Origin: JAUWKC01 sp035529895
GTDB taxonomy: Bacteria > Planctomycetota > Phycisphaerae > Sedimentisphaerales > Anaerobacaceae
Direction: 5' to 3'
Length of the DNA: 64,000 bases
Assembly (NCBI GenBank): GCA_035529895.1
Contig: DATKVV010000068.1
Location: 62,001 to 126,000 of the forward strand
The position numbers and the translations under genes are program-made. Positions 1-9,126 of this stretch are shown in pieces (the first letter of the stretch is position 1; every line of letters starts with the position of its first letter). The notes beneath the pieces were generated by a model. It was not told where the DNA came from and made no database searches. It saw only the letters and a program-made list of their open reading frames with translations.

Positions 1-853
1 AGTAAAGGTTCGTGCCGTGACTTCCGCCGCGGGTCACCTTGAAATCGCCGTCTGCCATGCCAACAGGGTCCACCTGCTTGCCGGCCTTATACGGCCCGTA
101 CCAATCGTGGCACCATTCTTCCACGTTGCCGTGCATATCGAACAGGCCCCACGGGTTGGCGGGCGTCCAGCCCACTGTCAGCGGCACGATATCGTTAGGC
201 TCATTAAACGAGGTGCGCTCGACGTTTTTGTGAAACGCTTCCGGCAGGCTGTCACCGGTCCAGAAGTGGGTGGTTGTGCCCGCGCGGCAGGCGTATTCCC
301 ACTCCGCCTCGGTCGGCAGACGATAGGGCAGGCCCTCCTTCTCTGAGAGCCAGCCGCAGAATGCACTGGCTTCGTGCCAGCTTACGAAAATGACCGCCTC
401 GTTATCTTCTTTGGGGAAGCCGTTCTTGCCCCGCAGCGCACGGTGGGACGGGTCAAACTTTTCGTATTGTGCAGTGGTGACTTCGAAGACGCCCATATAA
501 AACGGCCGGCTGATATTGACCCGGTGTGCCGGCTTCTCATCGAAGTCGCCGTTACGCACGTGCTCTATCGTGATCGCGAATTTTTGAGGGTCGCCGTGCG
601 GGAATTTTGCGGCCAGGTCCTCTCGCCGCGGGTAGCTCAGGTTCTTGGTCAGCTCGTCGGGCAGCGGTGTTGTGCTCTTTCCCATCATGAAAACGCCCGG
701 GTCAATCCGCACAAACTTCATATCAATGGAATTGGTAAAGGTCTTTCCAATTTCGCCTGCTTCCACAGACGCGTGACCGGACGCGGGAGCGCAGCTCGAT
801 ATTATACAGCTAACAACTATTATGATACCGACGAGCATAAAGCGTTTATTCAT
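1..853 (-). CDS. Formylglycine-generating-enzyme-like (SUMF1 domain) lipoprotein, 3' end outside window
   Basis: Partial gene reading leftwards off the window edge. The start is ATG at 853, preceded by GAGGG. The N-terminus is a hydrophobic signal ending in a lipobox (I-S-S-C), so an exported lipoprotein is predicted. The rest is an FGE-sulfatase fold: R-I-D-P-G-V-F-M-M-G, R-L-P-T-E-A-E-W-E-Y-A-C-R-A-G, D-M-H-G-N-V-E-E-W and V-T-R-G-G-S-H. True FGEs oxidise a sulfatase cysteine with a cysteine pair just after the GG-S motif. Here the visible residues after it (H-G-T-N-L-Y) contain no cysteine, so real FGE activity is doubtful. It lies 65 bp downstream of a close paralogue on the same strand, probably one operon. 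Family assignment is firm; function is not. Confidence 0.88.
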   Translation of the reverse strand, partial: MNKRFMLVGIIIVVSCIISSCAPASGHASVEAGEIGKTFTNSIDMKFVRIDPGVFMMGKSTTPLPDELTKNLSYPRREDLAAKFPHGDPQKFAITIEHVRNGDFDEKPAHRVNISRPFYMGVFEVTTAQYEKFDPSHRALRGKNGFPKEDNEAVIFVSWHEASAFCGWLSEKEGLPYRLPTEAEWEYACRAGTTTHFWTGDSLPEAFHKNVERTSFNEPNDIVPLTVGWTPANPWGLFDMHGNVEEWCHDWYGPYKAGKQVDPVGMADGDFKVTRGGSHGTNLY

Positions 854-918
854 CGTGACCCTCACACCGAATTTTGGTTTCTTTGGATTAATGCAAATGG
901 CTAAACCGGCGACGGCAT

Positions 919-2931
919 TTACGGTCTTGCGGCAGGCATAGGTGTCTTGAGCCAGGCAAGGTTGAAGGCGTAATGGTTCCAACTGCTGATTAAATGTATG
1001 ACGCCGTCCGGCGCCTGCGTGCCGGCCATATAGCCTCCCGGCTCGGCGCTGGTCGGGCTCATAGTGAACTCGTGTGCGTCACTGCTTTTGGCCTTATGTT
1101 CCGCTTTGTCATCGGTGATAAGCCGTCGCACAGGCCAGGTCCTGCCTTCGTCAAAGCTCAGCGCGCCGAACAGCCCCTTAACGACGCGAAACTGCCCCGC
1201 CGCGTCTGTGATGGTCATGTCCCGCGCGAAGGATGCAAAGAACAATGGCCCCTCCTTGAGCCTCAGCAGCACCAGCCGCTGCCCACCTCCTATGGGATTA
1301 AAATCACTCGCCGAATATGTCCAATTCTCACCCATGTCGGTGGAAATGCTCCTGGGCATCTTGCCGTCGATACTGTCCCCTCTCCCGAACGCCAGAAGGC
1401 TGCCGTCCATAAGTTGTGTGCAGCCCGTGTGAATCCCTGCTATCCACGCCCCGGTCTTGCCGGCGGCAAACTCCGGTTTGACTCTTCCCTCACCGGGGTC
1501 CCTCCAGGTGATTCCTCCGTCCCGGCTGACGTGAATCGCCGAGCCGCCGCTTCCGCCGGGCACCGCGTCGCACGTCACGATGAAGTAGCCTTCTCTGGTA
1601 ATAAACGGGCCCGCTATAACCTGGCGGCGATAGGCATGTATCGGGTTAATAATCCGCGCCTTCGACCATGTCGCGCCGTTGTCCGTGCTCTTTCTGGTCA
1701 GCAGCGCCAGGTTGGCCCACGTCCCGCTCGTGCTCAAGCCGTTGAAGTGGTAAATCGTGTTGTCTCTTTTGTCCCAAAGCAGGCTGCTGCCGTGGTCGTT
1801 TCGGTCGGGCGCGTCCCAGAACGGCGCAGCCGGCTCCCAATCTTCGCTGCCGCGGCGCAGCCTTGACGCCGCCACCGCCAGATTGCGTCCTCTTTCGCTT
1901 GTGGTGGTGTACCAGATTGCCAGCAGGTCCCCGTTGGGACAAGCGGTTATGGCCGGCTGGTGGTTGTGCCGTGACCACAGCGGGCCATTAGAATTCGGTG
2001 GTATTTTCACGTAGTTCCGCGGCCCCTTGAAGTAAGGCTTCCCCGCATCCTGGCCATCAAACCAATGGTGCTGCTGTTGTCGGACGTTACGGCCCCACAG
2101 CTGCGGCCCGGGTACAGGCAGCGGCTCGGTCTCGGGCGGCTCACCCAGAACTATGCGAAAGCCAATCAGCCAATGCTTATCTTCCGGCACCGTGCCCTGG
2201 CGGTTGGCGCTTCGCAGATACGTTGTCTCCGTGTTATGGCTGCCGCCGCGCGTCACCATGAAATCCCCATCGGCACGGCCGGTTGGGTCGGTTTGTTCAA
2301 AGCCCTCGTACGGACCGTACCAATCGGAGCACCACTCCTCCACGTTGCCGTGCATATCGTAAAGTCCCCAGCGGTTGGCCGGCGTCTTGGCCACAGTCAA
2401 ATCCACCGGTTTGGGATACGCTTCTGCTTGCTGATTTTTGTAATATTCTTCGGGTAGCTCGTTGCCCGTATTGTACGCCGTGGACGTCCCCGCCCGACAG
2501 GCATATTCCCATTCGGCTTCTGTCGGCAGGCGATAGGCCAATCCCTCCTTCTGTGAGAGCCATGCGCAGAACTTCACCGCGTCGTTCCAGCTTACGTATA
2601 TGACCGCCTCATCGGGGCCCTTCGACAAATCATACTGGCCTCGCATATTCTTGTGCGAAGGGTCGAACTGCTCGTACTGCTCGTTCGTTACTTCCGTCAC
2701 GGCCATATAGAATGGCCGGGTGATGTTGACCTTGTGTACGGGGCGTTCGTCGAAATCGCCGCCTTCGGGGCTGCCCATCATGAAGCTGCCCGGCTCGATG
2801 CGGACAAGCCGAATACCAATCGAGCTGGTATAGTCCCCTGCGGTTGGCATCTGAGCAGCTGCGATGGTTCTTGACTGCTGCAATACCATTATCAGACAGA
2901 TTCCGAACACTGCGGGCCATGGTTTTTTCAT
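919..2931 (-). CDS. FGE-like domain fused to a sialidase-like (BNR) beta-propeller, secreted
   Basis: A protein of about 670 residues with an N-terminal signal peptide. The start chosen is ATG at 2931 because AAGGAG lies 9 nt upstream; an in-frame codon at 2967 and the ATG overlapping the Shine-Dalgarno have no such site. Residues ~35-265 are an FGE-sulfatase domain (P-G-S-F-M-M-G-S, R-L-P-T-E-A-E-W-E-Y, D-M-H-G-N-V-E-E-W, T-R-G-G-S-H). Residues ~300-670 resemble a BNR/sialidase propeller: R-H-N-H-Q-P-A-I-T near the start and Asp-box-like S-R-D-G-G-I-T-W and S-T-D-N-G-A-T-W. The region after R-G-G-S-H lacks the copper-binding cysteines of genuine FGE. It is probably an exported glycan-binding or glycan-cleaving protein of the same operon as the partial gene to its left. 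Confidence 0.87.
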   Translation of the reverse strand: MKKPWPAVFGICLIMVLQQSRTIAAAQMPTAGDYTSSIGIRLVRIEPGSFMMGSPEGGDFDERPVHKVNITRPFYMAVTEVTNEQYEQFDPSHKNMRGQYDLSKGPDEAVIYVSWNDAVKFCAWLSQKEGLAYRLPTEAEWEYACRAGTSTAYNTGNELPEEYYKNQQAEAYPKPVDLTVAKTPANRWGLYDMHGNVEEWCSDWYGPYEGFEQTDPTGRADGDFMVTRGGSHNTETTYLRSANRQGTVPEDKHWLIGFRIVLGEPPETEPLPVPGPQLWGRNVRQQQHHWFDGQDAGKPYFKGPRNYVKIPPNSNGPLWSRHNHQPAITACPNGDLLAIWYTTTSERGRNLAVAASRLRRGSEDWEPAAPFWDAPDRNDHGSSLLWDKRDNTIYHFNGLSTSGTWANLALLTRKSTDNGATWSKARIINPIHAYRRQVIAGPFITREGYFIVTCDAVPGGSGGSAIHVSRDGGITWRDPGEGRVKPEFAAGKTGAWIAGIHTGCTQLMDGSLLAFGRGDSIDGKMPRSISTDMGENWTYSASDFNPIGGGQRLVLLRLKEGPLFFASFARDMTITDAAGQFRVVKGLFGALSFDEGRTWPVRRLITDDKAEHKAKSSDAHEFTMSPTSAEPGGYMAGTQAPDGVIHLISSWNHYAFNLAWLKTPMPAARP

Positions 2932-3261
2932 CTTTGACATCTCCTTCTTTTGTGAAAAACAACTCAATTAGCTAAAAACGGTCCCGATATCCCGGGACAG
3001 GCATTATCCCATCCTCCTGCCGTCCTCTTGGTTGCAGTCTCGTAGTTCTTGTCTGGACAGAAGCTTACGACCAAAAAGGGGAAATTCCCTGTGCAACACT
3101 TTCTGTTATGCCCGGATTGTAGCTTCGTAATCTGCGACAGGCAAGCCAAACTTTCGGAGAAATCCTCCGGGTCGGCTGCAGGATATGGTTCCGAGCGCAG
3201 GTTGCGTCTTCGTCGTCGAGAATGCCTGCCGGAAATCAGCGCAAAAAACACAAGCTTCCGG

Positions 3262-3290
3262 TTGATAAAGGAAAGCTTTTATCTTACAAT
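3262..3290 (+). promoter_or_regulatory. Sigma70-type promoter for the sugar-catabolism operon
   Basis: TTGATA at 3262-3267, a 17-nt spacer, then TACAAT at 3285-3290. Transcription would start near 3297, about 32 nt before the first gene, which has AAGGAG ahead of its ATG. The rest of the 397-nt intergenic stretch (2932-3328) holds no gene that I can support. It must also carry the promoter of the leftward pair. A short palindrome sits at 2981-2998 (GTCCCG, loop ATATCC, CGGGAC). Confidence 0.6.
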
Positions 3291-3328
3291 GCGGAATTCT
3301 ATAGCTATTTCATTAAGGAGAACCACAA

Positions 3329-4327
3329 ATGGCAAGACCTGTTACACTTTTTACCGGGCAGTGGGCGGATTTACCTCTCGAAGAATTGGCCAAAAAGGCG
3401 GCAATCTGGGGCTATGACGGGCTGGAACTGGCCTGCTGGGGCGACCACTTCGATGTGGACCAGGCCCTAAAGGACGACAAGTACTGCAAGACCAAGCGCG
3501 ACCTGCTGAAAAAGCACGGCCTCGAGGTGTTCGCAATCTCGACGCACCTTGTGGGTCAGTGCGTGTGCGATAATATCGATGCGCGTCATAAAGCCATCCT
3601 GCCGCCGGACGTCTGGGGCGAGGGCGACCCCGAGAAGGTCCGCAAGCGGGCGGCCAAAAAGGTCATCGACACCGGCAAGGCCGCAAAGAAACTTGGCGTC
3701 AACGTCGTCAACGGCTTTACGGGCAGTTCAATCTGGCACATGAATTATGCATTCCCGCCGGTCTCGCCGGATATGATAAAGGCCGGTTACAATGACTTTG
3801 CAGAACGATGGAATCCGATACTCGACGCCTTCAAGGCCGAGGGCGTGAAGTTTGCTCTGGAGGTCCACCCGACGGAGATAGCCTTTGACGTCGCGTCGGC
3901 GCAGCGTGCGATTGAGGCCCTCGACGGCCACGAGGCCTTTGGCTTTAACTACGACCCGAGTCATCTGGGTTATCAGGGGGTGGATTACGTCAAGTTTATC
4001 CGTGTGTTTTCGCAGCGCATCTTCCATGTTCACATGAAGGATGCCTGGTGGGGACACGGCGACGGCACAGTGGGCGTGTTCGGAGGGCATACCGGCTTTG
4101 CCGACCCGCGTCGATACTGGGATTTTCGGTCCCTCGGCCACGGGGACATTAATTTCGAGGAGATAATCGTGGCGCTCAACGATGCTGGTTATCGGGGGCC
4201 TTTGTCGGTGGAGTGGGAGGACAGCCGGATGGACCGCGAGCATGGGGCCAGGGAAGCGTGCGAGTTCGTCAAGAAGATAGACTTCAAGCCTTCCGCGGTT
4301 GCTTTTGACGCGGCATTCGAGAAATAG
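3329..4327 (+). CDS. Sugar phosphate isomerase/epimerase family TIM barrel
   Basis: A 332-residue cytoplasmic AP-endonuclease-2-type TIM barrel without a signal peptide. Recognisable elements are the start (L-F-T-G-Q-W-A-D-L-P), L-E-V-H-P-T-E-I-A near residue 180, N-Y-D-P-S-H-L in the middle, H-V-H-M-K-D-A-W-W, and a late E-W-E-D. The Glu, Asp/His and Glu positions match the divalent-metal site of xylose-isomerase-like proteins. Relatives isomerise or epimerise sugars, inositols or 3-keto sugars; the substrate cannot be read from sequence. ATG has AAGGAG 8 nt upstream and follows the best promoter of the region. It is first in a plus-strand series and sits 37 bp before a Tat-exported Gfo/Idh/MocA gene, a pairing typical of 3-keto-sugar pathways. 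Confidence 0.9.
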   Translation: MARPVTLFTGQWADLPLEELAKKAAIWGYDGLELACWGDHFDVDQALKDDKYCKTKRDLLKKHGLEVFAISTHLVGQCVCDNIDARHKAILPPDVWGEGDPEKVRKRAAKKVIDTGKAAKKLGVNVVNGFTGSSIWHMNYAFPPVSPDMIKAGYNDFAERWNPILDAFKAEGVKFALEVHPTEIAFDVASAQRAIEALDGHEAFGFNYDPSHLGYQGVDYVKFIRVFSQRIFHVHMKDAWWGHGDGTVGVFGGHTGFADPRRYWDFRSLGHGDINFEEIIVALNDAGYRGPLSVEWEDSRMDREHGAREACEFVKKIDFKPSAVAFDAAFEK

Positions 4328-4364
4328 ATGAAGCGAACAGATACAGTTTTGGGGTGTTTTGGTT

Positions 4365-5693
4365 ATGAATCATAAAAATATTGGTCGTCGGGAGTTTTTG
4401 AAAGGAATAACGGGGGCCGCGGTCGGGGCCATAGGTTTTCCGTACGTGGTTCCGTCATCGGCATTGGGCAAAGCCGGCAGTGTTGCGCCGAGCAATCGGG
4501 TCGTGGTTGGCTGCATCGGTGTGGGGTCCCAGGGCAGCGGCGTGATGCAAAACTTTCTCAATCAGCAGGTTGCTCAGGTGGCGGCCGTCTGCGATGTCAA
4601 GTCTGACAGACGCGAGGCCGCACGCAGGCGCGTGGATACGCAGTACAACACCAGTGGCTGCAAGGAGTATCACGACTTCCGCGAGCTGCTGGCCCGCGAC
4701 GACATTGACGCGGTCATGATTGCCTCCACCGACCACTGGCATGTCCTGCTCGCGCTGGCGGCGGCAAGGGCAGGCAAGGACATATATCTTGAAAAGCCTA
4801 TGGGTTTGAGCCTGGTTGAAGACCAGACCCTGCGTGCCGCCTGCCATGAGCGTGGAACGGTGTTTCAGTTCGGCACCCAGCAGCGCTCCGACCGAAAATT
4901 CCGTCAGGCGTGCGAGCTGGCCGTGAACGGCCGGCTTGGCAAAGTCCGTACCATCAATGTAATGTCACCCAGCAGCGTCGCCGGCGGCTCAATGAAGCCG
5001 GCGCCGATCCCGGAATGGCTGGATTACGATTTCTGGCTGGGCCCGGCCCCTTATACGCCTTACACCGAAGACCGCTGCTCCAATAAGCTGTGGTGGTTCC
5101 ATTCCGACTATGCCGTTGGGTGGATAGCGGGCTGGGGTGTTCACCCGCTGGATATCGCCTTGTGGGGCGGAGGACAAGCGGTTGCCGGTCCGGTGGAGCT
5201 GGAAGGAACCGGCGCCTTTCCCGCGGATGGATTCTGTGATACCGCCACCGACTGGCGCATTGTCCTAAAGTATGCGAGTGGCCTTATAATGAATTATGCG
5301 GGCGGCCCTCAGCCCGAAGAATGGCGGCAGCGCTATGGAAAGGACTCCCACGGTATCGGCTTCGAAGGCCCCGATGGATGGGTGCACGTTAACCGCAGTC
5401 GCATTGTTGCCGACCCGCCATCCCTGCTCGATTCGGTGATTGGACCGAACGAGATTCACCTATACCAGAGCAACAACCATGTGGGAAACTTCCTCGAATG
5501 TGTCAAGAGCCGGTCTGAGACCGTGTGCCCGATTGACGTGGCCGTGCGGGCCGACATAGTGTGCCACCTGAGTGACATTGCCATCCGAACCAGGCGAAAA
5601 ATCAGGTGGGACCCGGTGAAAGAAGAGATTATCGGCGACCCGGAGGCTTCGCGCAGGCTGACCCGCGCAATGCGCAGCCCCTGGCACCTGTAG
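4365..5693 (+). CDS. Tat-exported Gfo/Idh/MocA family oxidoreductase (copy 1)
   Basis: A 442-residue NAD(P)-dependent dehydrogenase-like protein with a twin-arginine signal (G-R-R-E-F-L-K-G) followed by a hydrophobic stretch. The Rossmann glycine motif is G-C-I-G-V-G-S-Q-G-S-G and the catalytic-lysine motif is L-E-K-P-M-G. D-F-W-L-G-P-A-P and the C-terminal R-S-P-W-H-L are shared with the copies at 9127 and 10461, so these three form one subfamily. Members oxidise a sugar hydroxyl, often at C3, keeping the cofactor tightly bound after folding and Tat export. ATG at 4365 is preferred over the in-frame TTG two codons earlier; the Shine-Dalgarno is weak (GGGG), so coupling to the upstream gene is possible. 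Substrate unknown. Confidence 0.9.
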   Translation: MNHKNIGRREFLKGITGAAVGAIGFPYVVPSSALGKAGSVAPSNRVVVGCIGVGSQGSGVMQNFLNQQVAQVAAVCDVKSDRREAARRRVDTQYNTSGCKEYHDFRELLARDDIDAVMIASTDHWHVLLALAAARAGKDIYLEKPMGLSLVEDQTLRAACHERGTVFQFGTQQRSDRKFRQACELAVNGRLGKVRTINVMSPSSVAGGSMKPAPIPEWLDYDFWLGPAPYTPYTEDRCSNKLWWFHSDYAVGWIAGWGVHPLDIALWGGGQAVAGPVELEGTGAFPADGFCDTATDWRIVLKYASGLIMNYAGGPQPEEWRQRYGKDSHGIGFEGPDGWVHVNRSRIVADPPSLLDSVIGPNEIHLYQSNNHVGNFLECVKSRSETVCPIDVAVRADIVCHLSDIAIRTRRKIRWDPVKEEIIGDPEASRRLTRAMRSPWHL

Positions 5694-5715
5694 AAGGACA
5701 AAAGGGAGACGTGCA

Positions 5716-6540
5716 ATGGGCAAGTTGTTTATAGGAGTCAATCTCGAGTTTGTCCGACACGAGGACAAGTCATTCGAGTGGGGCGTGGAGAAAGCCGCTC
5801 AGTTGGGCTATGAGTATGTAGAGCCGATGGTTCATTGGGGGCGTGAGCTGCTCAGTGAGGCCGGCTACTTCCACAGCGTGTCGATGCTGGATGACCCGTT
5901 TCGTATAAAGCGAGCGTGCGAGAAAGCAGGCGTGAAGCTATCCGGTCTTTCATCGCACACTCCGCTTTGCAGGCCGGAGGTCAGCACCGAATACCTCAAA
6001 CAGGCGATTCGATTCGCGGCCGAGTGTGGCGCCCCTGTCGTTAATACCGATGAGGGCCCCAAACCCGCCTGGACCACGGAACAAGAGGACCACGTGCTAA
6101 TGAAGTATGTGCTGACCGAGGCAGCCAAAGTCGCTGAAGCTCGCGGCATACTTATTGGTCTTGAGCCGCACCAGCAGTACAGCAAGCACCCTGACGGTCT
6201 GGATAAGATTTACGGGCTGGTTGATTCCCCGGCCATCGGAATTAACTTCGATACCGGAAACAGCTACCTCGCCGGGCAAGACCCTATTGAGTGGCTCAAG
6301 CGCGTCAAGGACAGGCTTATTCATTTGCATGCCAAAGATATTTCGATGCAGCAATCCAGGGACGAACGCGGCAAGGTTACAGGCACCGCCGTCGGCTGTG
6401 CCTGCGGTGACGGCGTCATCGACTGGAAAAAGGTAATCGAGGTGTGCAAGACCGCACCGCGTGACATCGTTATGAGCGTCGAATGCGGCACGGTTGACCA
6501 GGCCGAGCGAAGCATTAAGCACCTGAAAGGATTATTATAG
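5716..6540 (+). CDS. Sugar phosphate isomerase/epimerase family TIM barrel (second copy)
   Basis: A 274-residue TIM-barrel protein without a signal peptide. Motifs fit the xylose-isomerase-like family: G-L-E-P-H-Q-Q-Y, G-I-N-F-D-T-G-N-S-Y, L-I-H-L-H-A-K-D and a late S-V-E-C-G. These give the usual Glu/Asp/His/Glu metal ligands. The start ATG has GGGAG 8-9 nt upstream. It lies 22 bp behind the Gfo/Idh/MocA gene, so both are probably co-transcribed and act in successive steps on an oxidised sugar. It is only distantly similar to the copy at 3329. Confidence 0.9.
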   Translation: MGKLFIGVNLEFVRHEDKSFEWGVEKAAQLGYEYVEPMVHWGRELLSEAGYFHSVSMLDDPFRIKRACEKAGVKLSGLSSHTPLCRPEVSTEYLKQAIRFAAECGAPVVNTDEGPKPAWTTEQEDHVLMKYVLTEAAKVAEARGILIGLEPHQQYSKHPDGLDKIYGLVDSPAIGINFDTGNSYLAGQDPIEWLKRVKDRLIHLHAKDISMQQSRDERGKVTGTAVGCACGDGVIDWKKVIEVCKTAPRDIVMSVECGTVDQAERSIKHLKGLL

Positions 6541-6646
6541 CGACATTTTGTTGGACAGGCCCCGACCAGGCGATGTTCCAGCTTTGCACTTACTTGCAAA
6601 TCGGCACTGAGGAGGAGCGAGTTCGAACGTTGTGGGGTAAAGTCTC

Positions 6647-8116
6647 ATGAAAAAAGACTTTATTAAGAGAAGAGAGTTCCTGCAGGCCGCGGCGGCTGGG
6701 GCCGCTTCCCTTCTTGCAGGCCTGCACATGACAGGATGTTCAGCGGCCAGCCGCACCGCTGGTAAAAGCGCCGCTCGCAAGCCTAATCTCGTCTTTCTTC
6801 TGGCCGACCAGTGGCGCGCACAAGCCGCAGGCTATGCGGGTGATCCTAACGCCATTACTCCCAACCTTGACAGGCTCGCCAAGGGAAGCGTCAACTTTAC
6901 GAACGCCGTCTCCGGCTGCCCTGTCTGCAGTCCCTACCGCGCAAGCCTGATTACCGGCCGATACCCGCTCGCTCACGGCGTCTTCCTAAACGACGTGCGT
7001 TTGAATAACGACGCTGTTTCCATCGCTCAGGCATACAACAATGCCGGCTACGAAACCGGCTATATCGGCAAATGGCACCTCGATGGAGACCAGAGAAGCG
7101 CCTTTATACCACGGCAAAGAAGGCAGGGCTTTAAGTTCTGGAAGGCCCTCGGCTGCACCCACGATTATAACAACTCCTTTTATTACGCCGACGAGAATGT
7201 AAAACTCAAATGGGAAGGTTACGACGCAATCGCCCAGACCGAAGAGGCCCGGCGCTACATCCGGCAGCACGCCAGAGGCGGGTCCTTTGCACTTTTTCTT
7301 TCCTGGGGACCTCCCCATGCCCCGTATCACACGGCCCCTAAGCGATACAGAGATTTGTTAAAGGACAAAAAGTTAACCTTGAGGCCCAATGTCCCCAAAG
7401 AGTATGAAGCGAGGGCGATAAAAGACCTTACCGGCTATTACGCACACATGGTCGCACTCGACGAGTGTGTTGGGAAAATCCTCAGGACACTTAAGGAAAC
7501 GGGGCTGGAAGATGAAACCATTGTTGTGTTTACCTCTGACCACGGGGACATGCTTTATTCGCAGGGCGAGCAAAAGAAGCAGCGGCCATGGGATGAGTCC
7601 ATCATGGTTCCGTTTCTCGTGCGCTATCCTGCGGCACATGGCAAAGCGGGCAGGACTATCGATATGCCCATCAACGCTCCCGACATCATGCCGACCCTGC
7701 TGGGCTTAAGCGGCCTTGACATACCGGATACCGTAGAGGGAACGGATTTCTCGGATATCATAAGAGGCGCCAAAGGGCCGGACGACAACGCTGCACTGAT
7801 TACCTGCCCTTCGCCGTTCGGCCAGTGGAAAAGGGAAAAACACGGCGGCAGGGAATATCGCGGCGTGCGCACGCGACGCTATACCTACGTACGGGATCTG
7901 AAGGGTCCCTGGCTGCTTTATGATAACCAGGCCGACCCCTACCAGCTCAACAACCTCTGCAATAAGCCCGAGTACAGCGAATTACGGAAGGAACTGGAGG
8001 GCCTATTGTCGCAAAAACTAAGACAGACAAATGATGAATTTCTATCCGGCTGGGACTATATCAATAGATGGAACTATATCGTTGATAGCTCCGGGACGGT
8101 GGAGTATCTCAATTAG
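6647..8116 (+). CDS. Cys-type sulfatase, Tat-exported lipoprotein
   Basis: A 489-residue arylsulfatase-superfamily enzyme. The N-terminus combines a twin-arginine motif (K-R-R-E-F-L-Q) with a lipobox (M-T-G-C31), so an exported lipid-anchored enzyme is predicted. The sulfatase signature is C94-S-P-Y-R98, the formylglycine-conversion motif C-x-P-x-R, followed by A-S-L-I-T-G-R-Y. Metal ligands are visible as L-L-A-D-Q near residue 53 and T-S-D-H-G-D-M-L near 300; K-W-H-L is the usual conserved Lys/His. It hydrolyses a sulfate ester, probably on a polysaccharide given the neighbouring glycosidase and sugar-oxidation genes. A genuine FGE or anSME must be supplied from elsewhere in the genome, since the nearby FGE-like proteins appear to lack catalytic cysteines. 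Confidence 0.93.
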   Translation: MKKDFIKRREFLQAAAAGAASLLAGLHMTGCSAASRTAGKSAARKPNLVFLLADQWRAQAAGYAGDPNAITPNLDRLAKGSVNFTNAVSGCPVCSPYRASLITGRYPLAHGVFLNDVRLNNDAVSIAQAYNNAGYETGYIGKWHLDGDQRSAFIPRQRRQGFKFWKALGCTHDYNNSFYYADENVKLKWEGYDAIAQTEEARRYIRQHARGGSFALFLSWGPPHAPYHTAPKRYRDLLKDKKLTLRPNVPKEYEARAIKDLTGYYAHMVALDECVGKILRTLKETGLEDETIVVFTSDHGDMLYSQGEQKKQRPWDESIMVPFLVRYPAAHGKAGRTIDMPINAPDIMPTLLGLSGLDIPDTVEGTDFSDIIRGAKGPDDNAALITCPSPFGQWKREKHGGREYRGVRTRRYTYVRDLKGPWLLYDNQADPYQLNNLCNKPEYSELRKELEGLLSQKLRQTNDEFLSGWDYINRWNYIVDSSGTVEYLN

Positions 8117-8304
8117 TGTGGTGAGGCCGCCATTGTGCGAAATCTTCCTGGTTTTTGGCTGTAAGTGTGTGTTTGGAGTAGAATTACAAATGATTACGGC
8201 GGGTAATTGAATAAAATGGTGGCCATAAGGCGTCGTTTTTAGTAGACTTGTAGCTCTTTGAGAAGGTCGAAAAACAAGTAACGGTATCGGAAAAGGGTGG
8301 CACG

Positions 8305-9087
8305 ATGAAATATGCACGCAAAGCCGTATCCTTGCCCAGGGCGTTGGTCTCTATTCTGCTGGCGGTGGTGGTCTGCTGCTGTTCGTGTGGGCGGTCCCCC
8401 CAGAGGGGGCAAGACGACGCTAAGAAGATCAAGGTGGTGGTTGTAACTGCCGGGCACGGGTTCAAAAAGGAGCCTTTTTTTGCGATTTTCGAAAGCAGCG
8501 GTGATATCAATTATGTCGAGGCGGAGCAGCGAGACCAGAGCGAGCTATTCGAGGATATCAGCGGCTGGGACTATGACGTGATAGTGCTGTACAACATGAC
8601 GCAGGAGATTTCGCCGGCGAGGCAGCACAACCTAACCTCGCTGTTGAATCGCGGCGTGGGGCTGGTCGCCCTGCACCACTCGATAGGGGCTTTCCAGCAG
8701 TGGCCGGAGTATCGAAAAATCATTGGTGGCAGGTTTTATCTGAACGAGATGGAAGAAAATGGGGTGATGCACGGCAAGAGCGACTACCAGCACGGCCTGG
8801 ACATCGCCGTTCACGTCGGGGACAAACGCCATCCGATTACGCGGGGAATGAAGGATTTTGTCATACATGACGAAGCCTACAAGAAGTGTGTTTTTGAGAA
8901 GGGTAATCACGTGCTGCTGACCACGAATCACCCGGCCAGCGATGAACCGTTATGCTGGGTAAGAGGCTACGGCAAGGCGAGGGTATGTTATATCCAACTG
9001 GGCCATGACTCTGCGGCGTATGAGAACGAAAATTACCGCCGGCTCGTGTCACGCGCGATCAGGTGGTCGGCGGGCAGACTGAATTAG
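8305..9087 (+). CDS. ThuA-like domain lipoprotein
   Basis: A 260-residue exported lipoprotein whose signal ends in a cysteine-rich lipobox region (V-C-C-C-S-C-G). The remainder is a ThuA (trehalose-utilisation-like, class I glutamine-amidotransferase fold) domain: V-V-V-T-A-G-H-G-F near the start, Y-D-V-I-V-L-Y-N, G-V-G-L-V-A-L-H-H-S-I-G-A-F, and Y-G-K-A-R-V-C-Y-I-Q-L-G-H-D near the end. The nucleophile-elbow cysteine of true amidotransferases is replaced by His in A-L-H-H. In planctomycetes ThuA proteins commonly accompany Gfo/Idh/MocA genes, and a role in 3-keto-sugar turnover is inferred. AAAAGGG lies ahead of the ATG. The 188 bp upstream shows no convincing terminator. Confidence 0.88.
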   Translation: MKYARKAVSLPRALVSILLAVVVCCCSCGRSPQRGQDDAKKIKVVVVTAGHGFKKEPFFAIFESSGDINYVEAEQRDQSELFEDISGWDYDVIVLYNMTQEISPARQHNLTSLLNRGVGLVALHHSIGAFQQWPEYRKIIGGRFYLNEMEENGVMHGKSDYQHGLDIAVHVGDKRHPITRGMKDFVIHDEAYKKCVFEKGNHVLLTTNHPASDEPLCWVRGYGKARVCYIQLGHDSAAYENENYRRLVSRAIRWSAGRLN

Positions 9088-9126
9088 GCTGCTATAATTG
9101 TGCTTTCATAGAGGTTGGAGGTTATT

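Noticed and set aside
994..1866. Long plus-strand open frame opposite the FGE/sialidase gene
   Set aside because: Shadow of the minus-strand gene; no family motifs and the opposite frame has clear domains and a good ribosome site.
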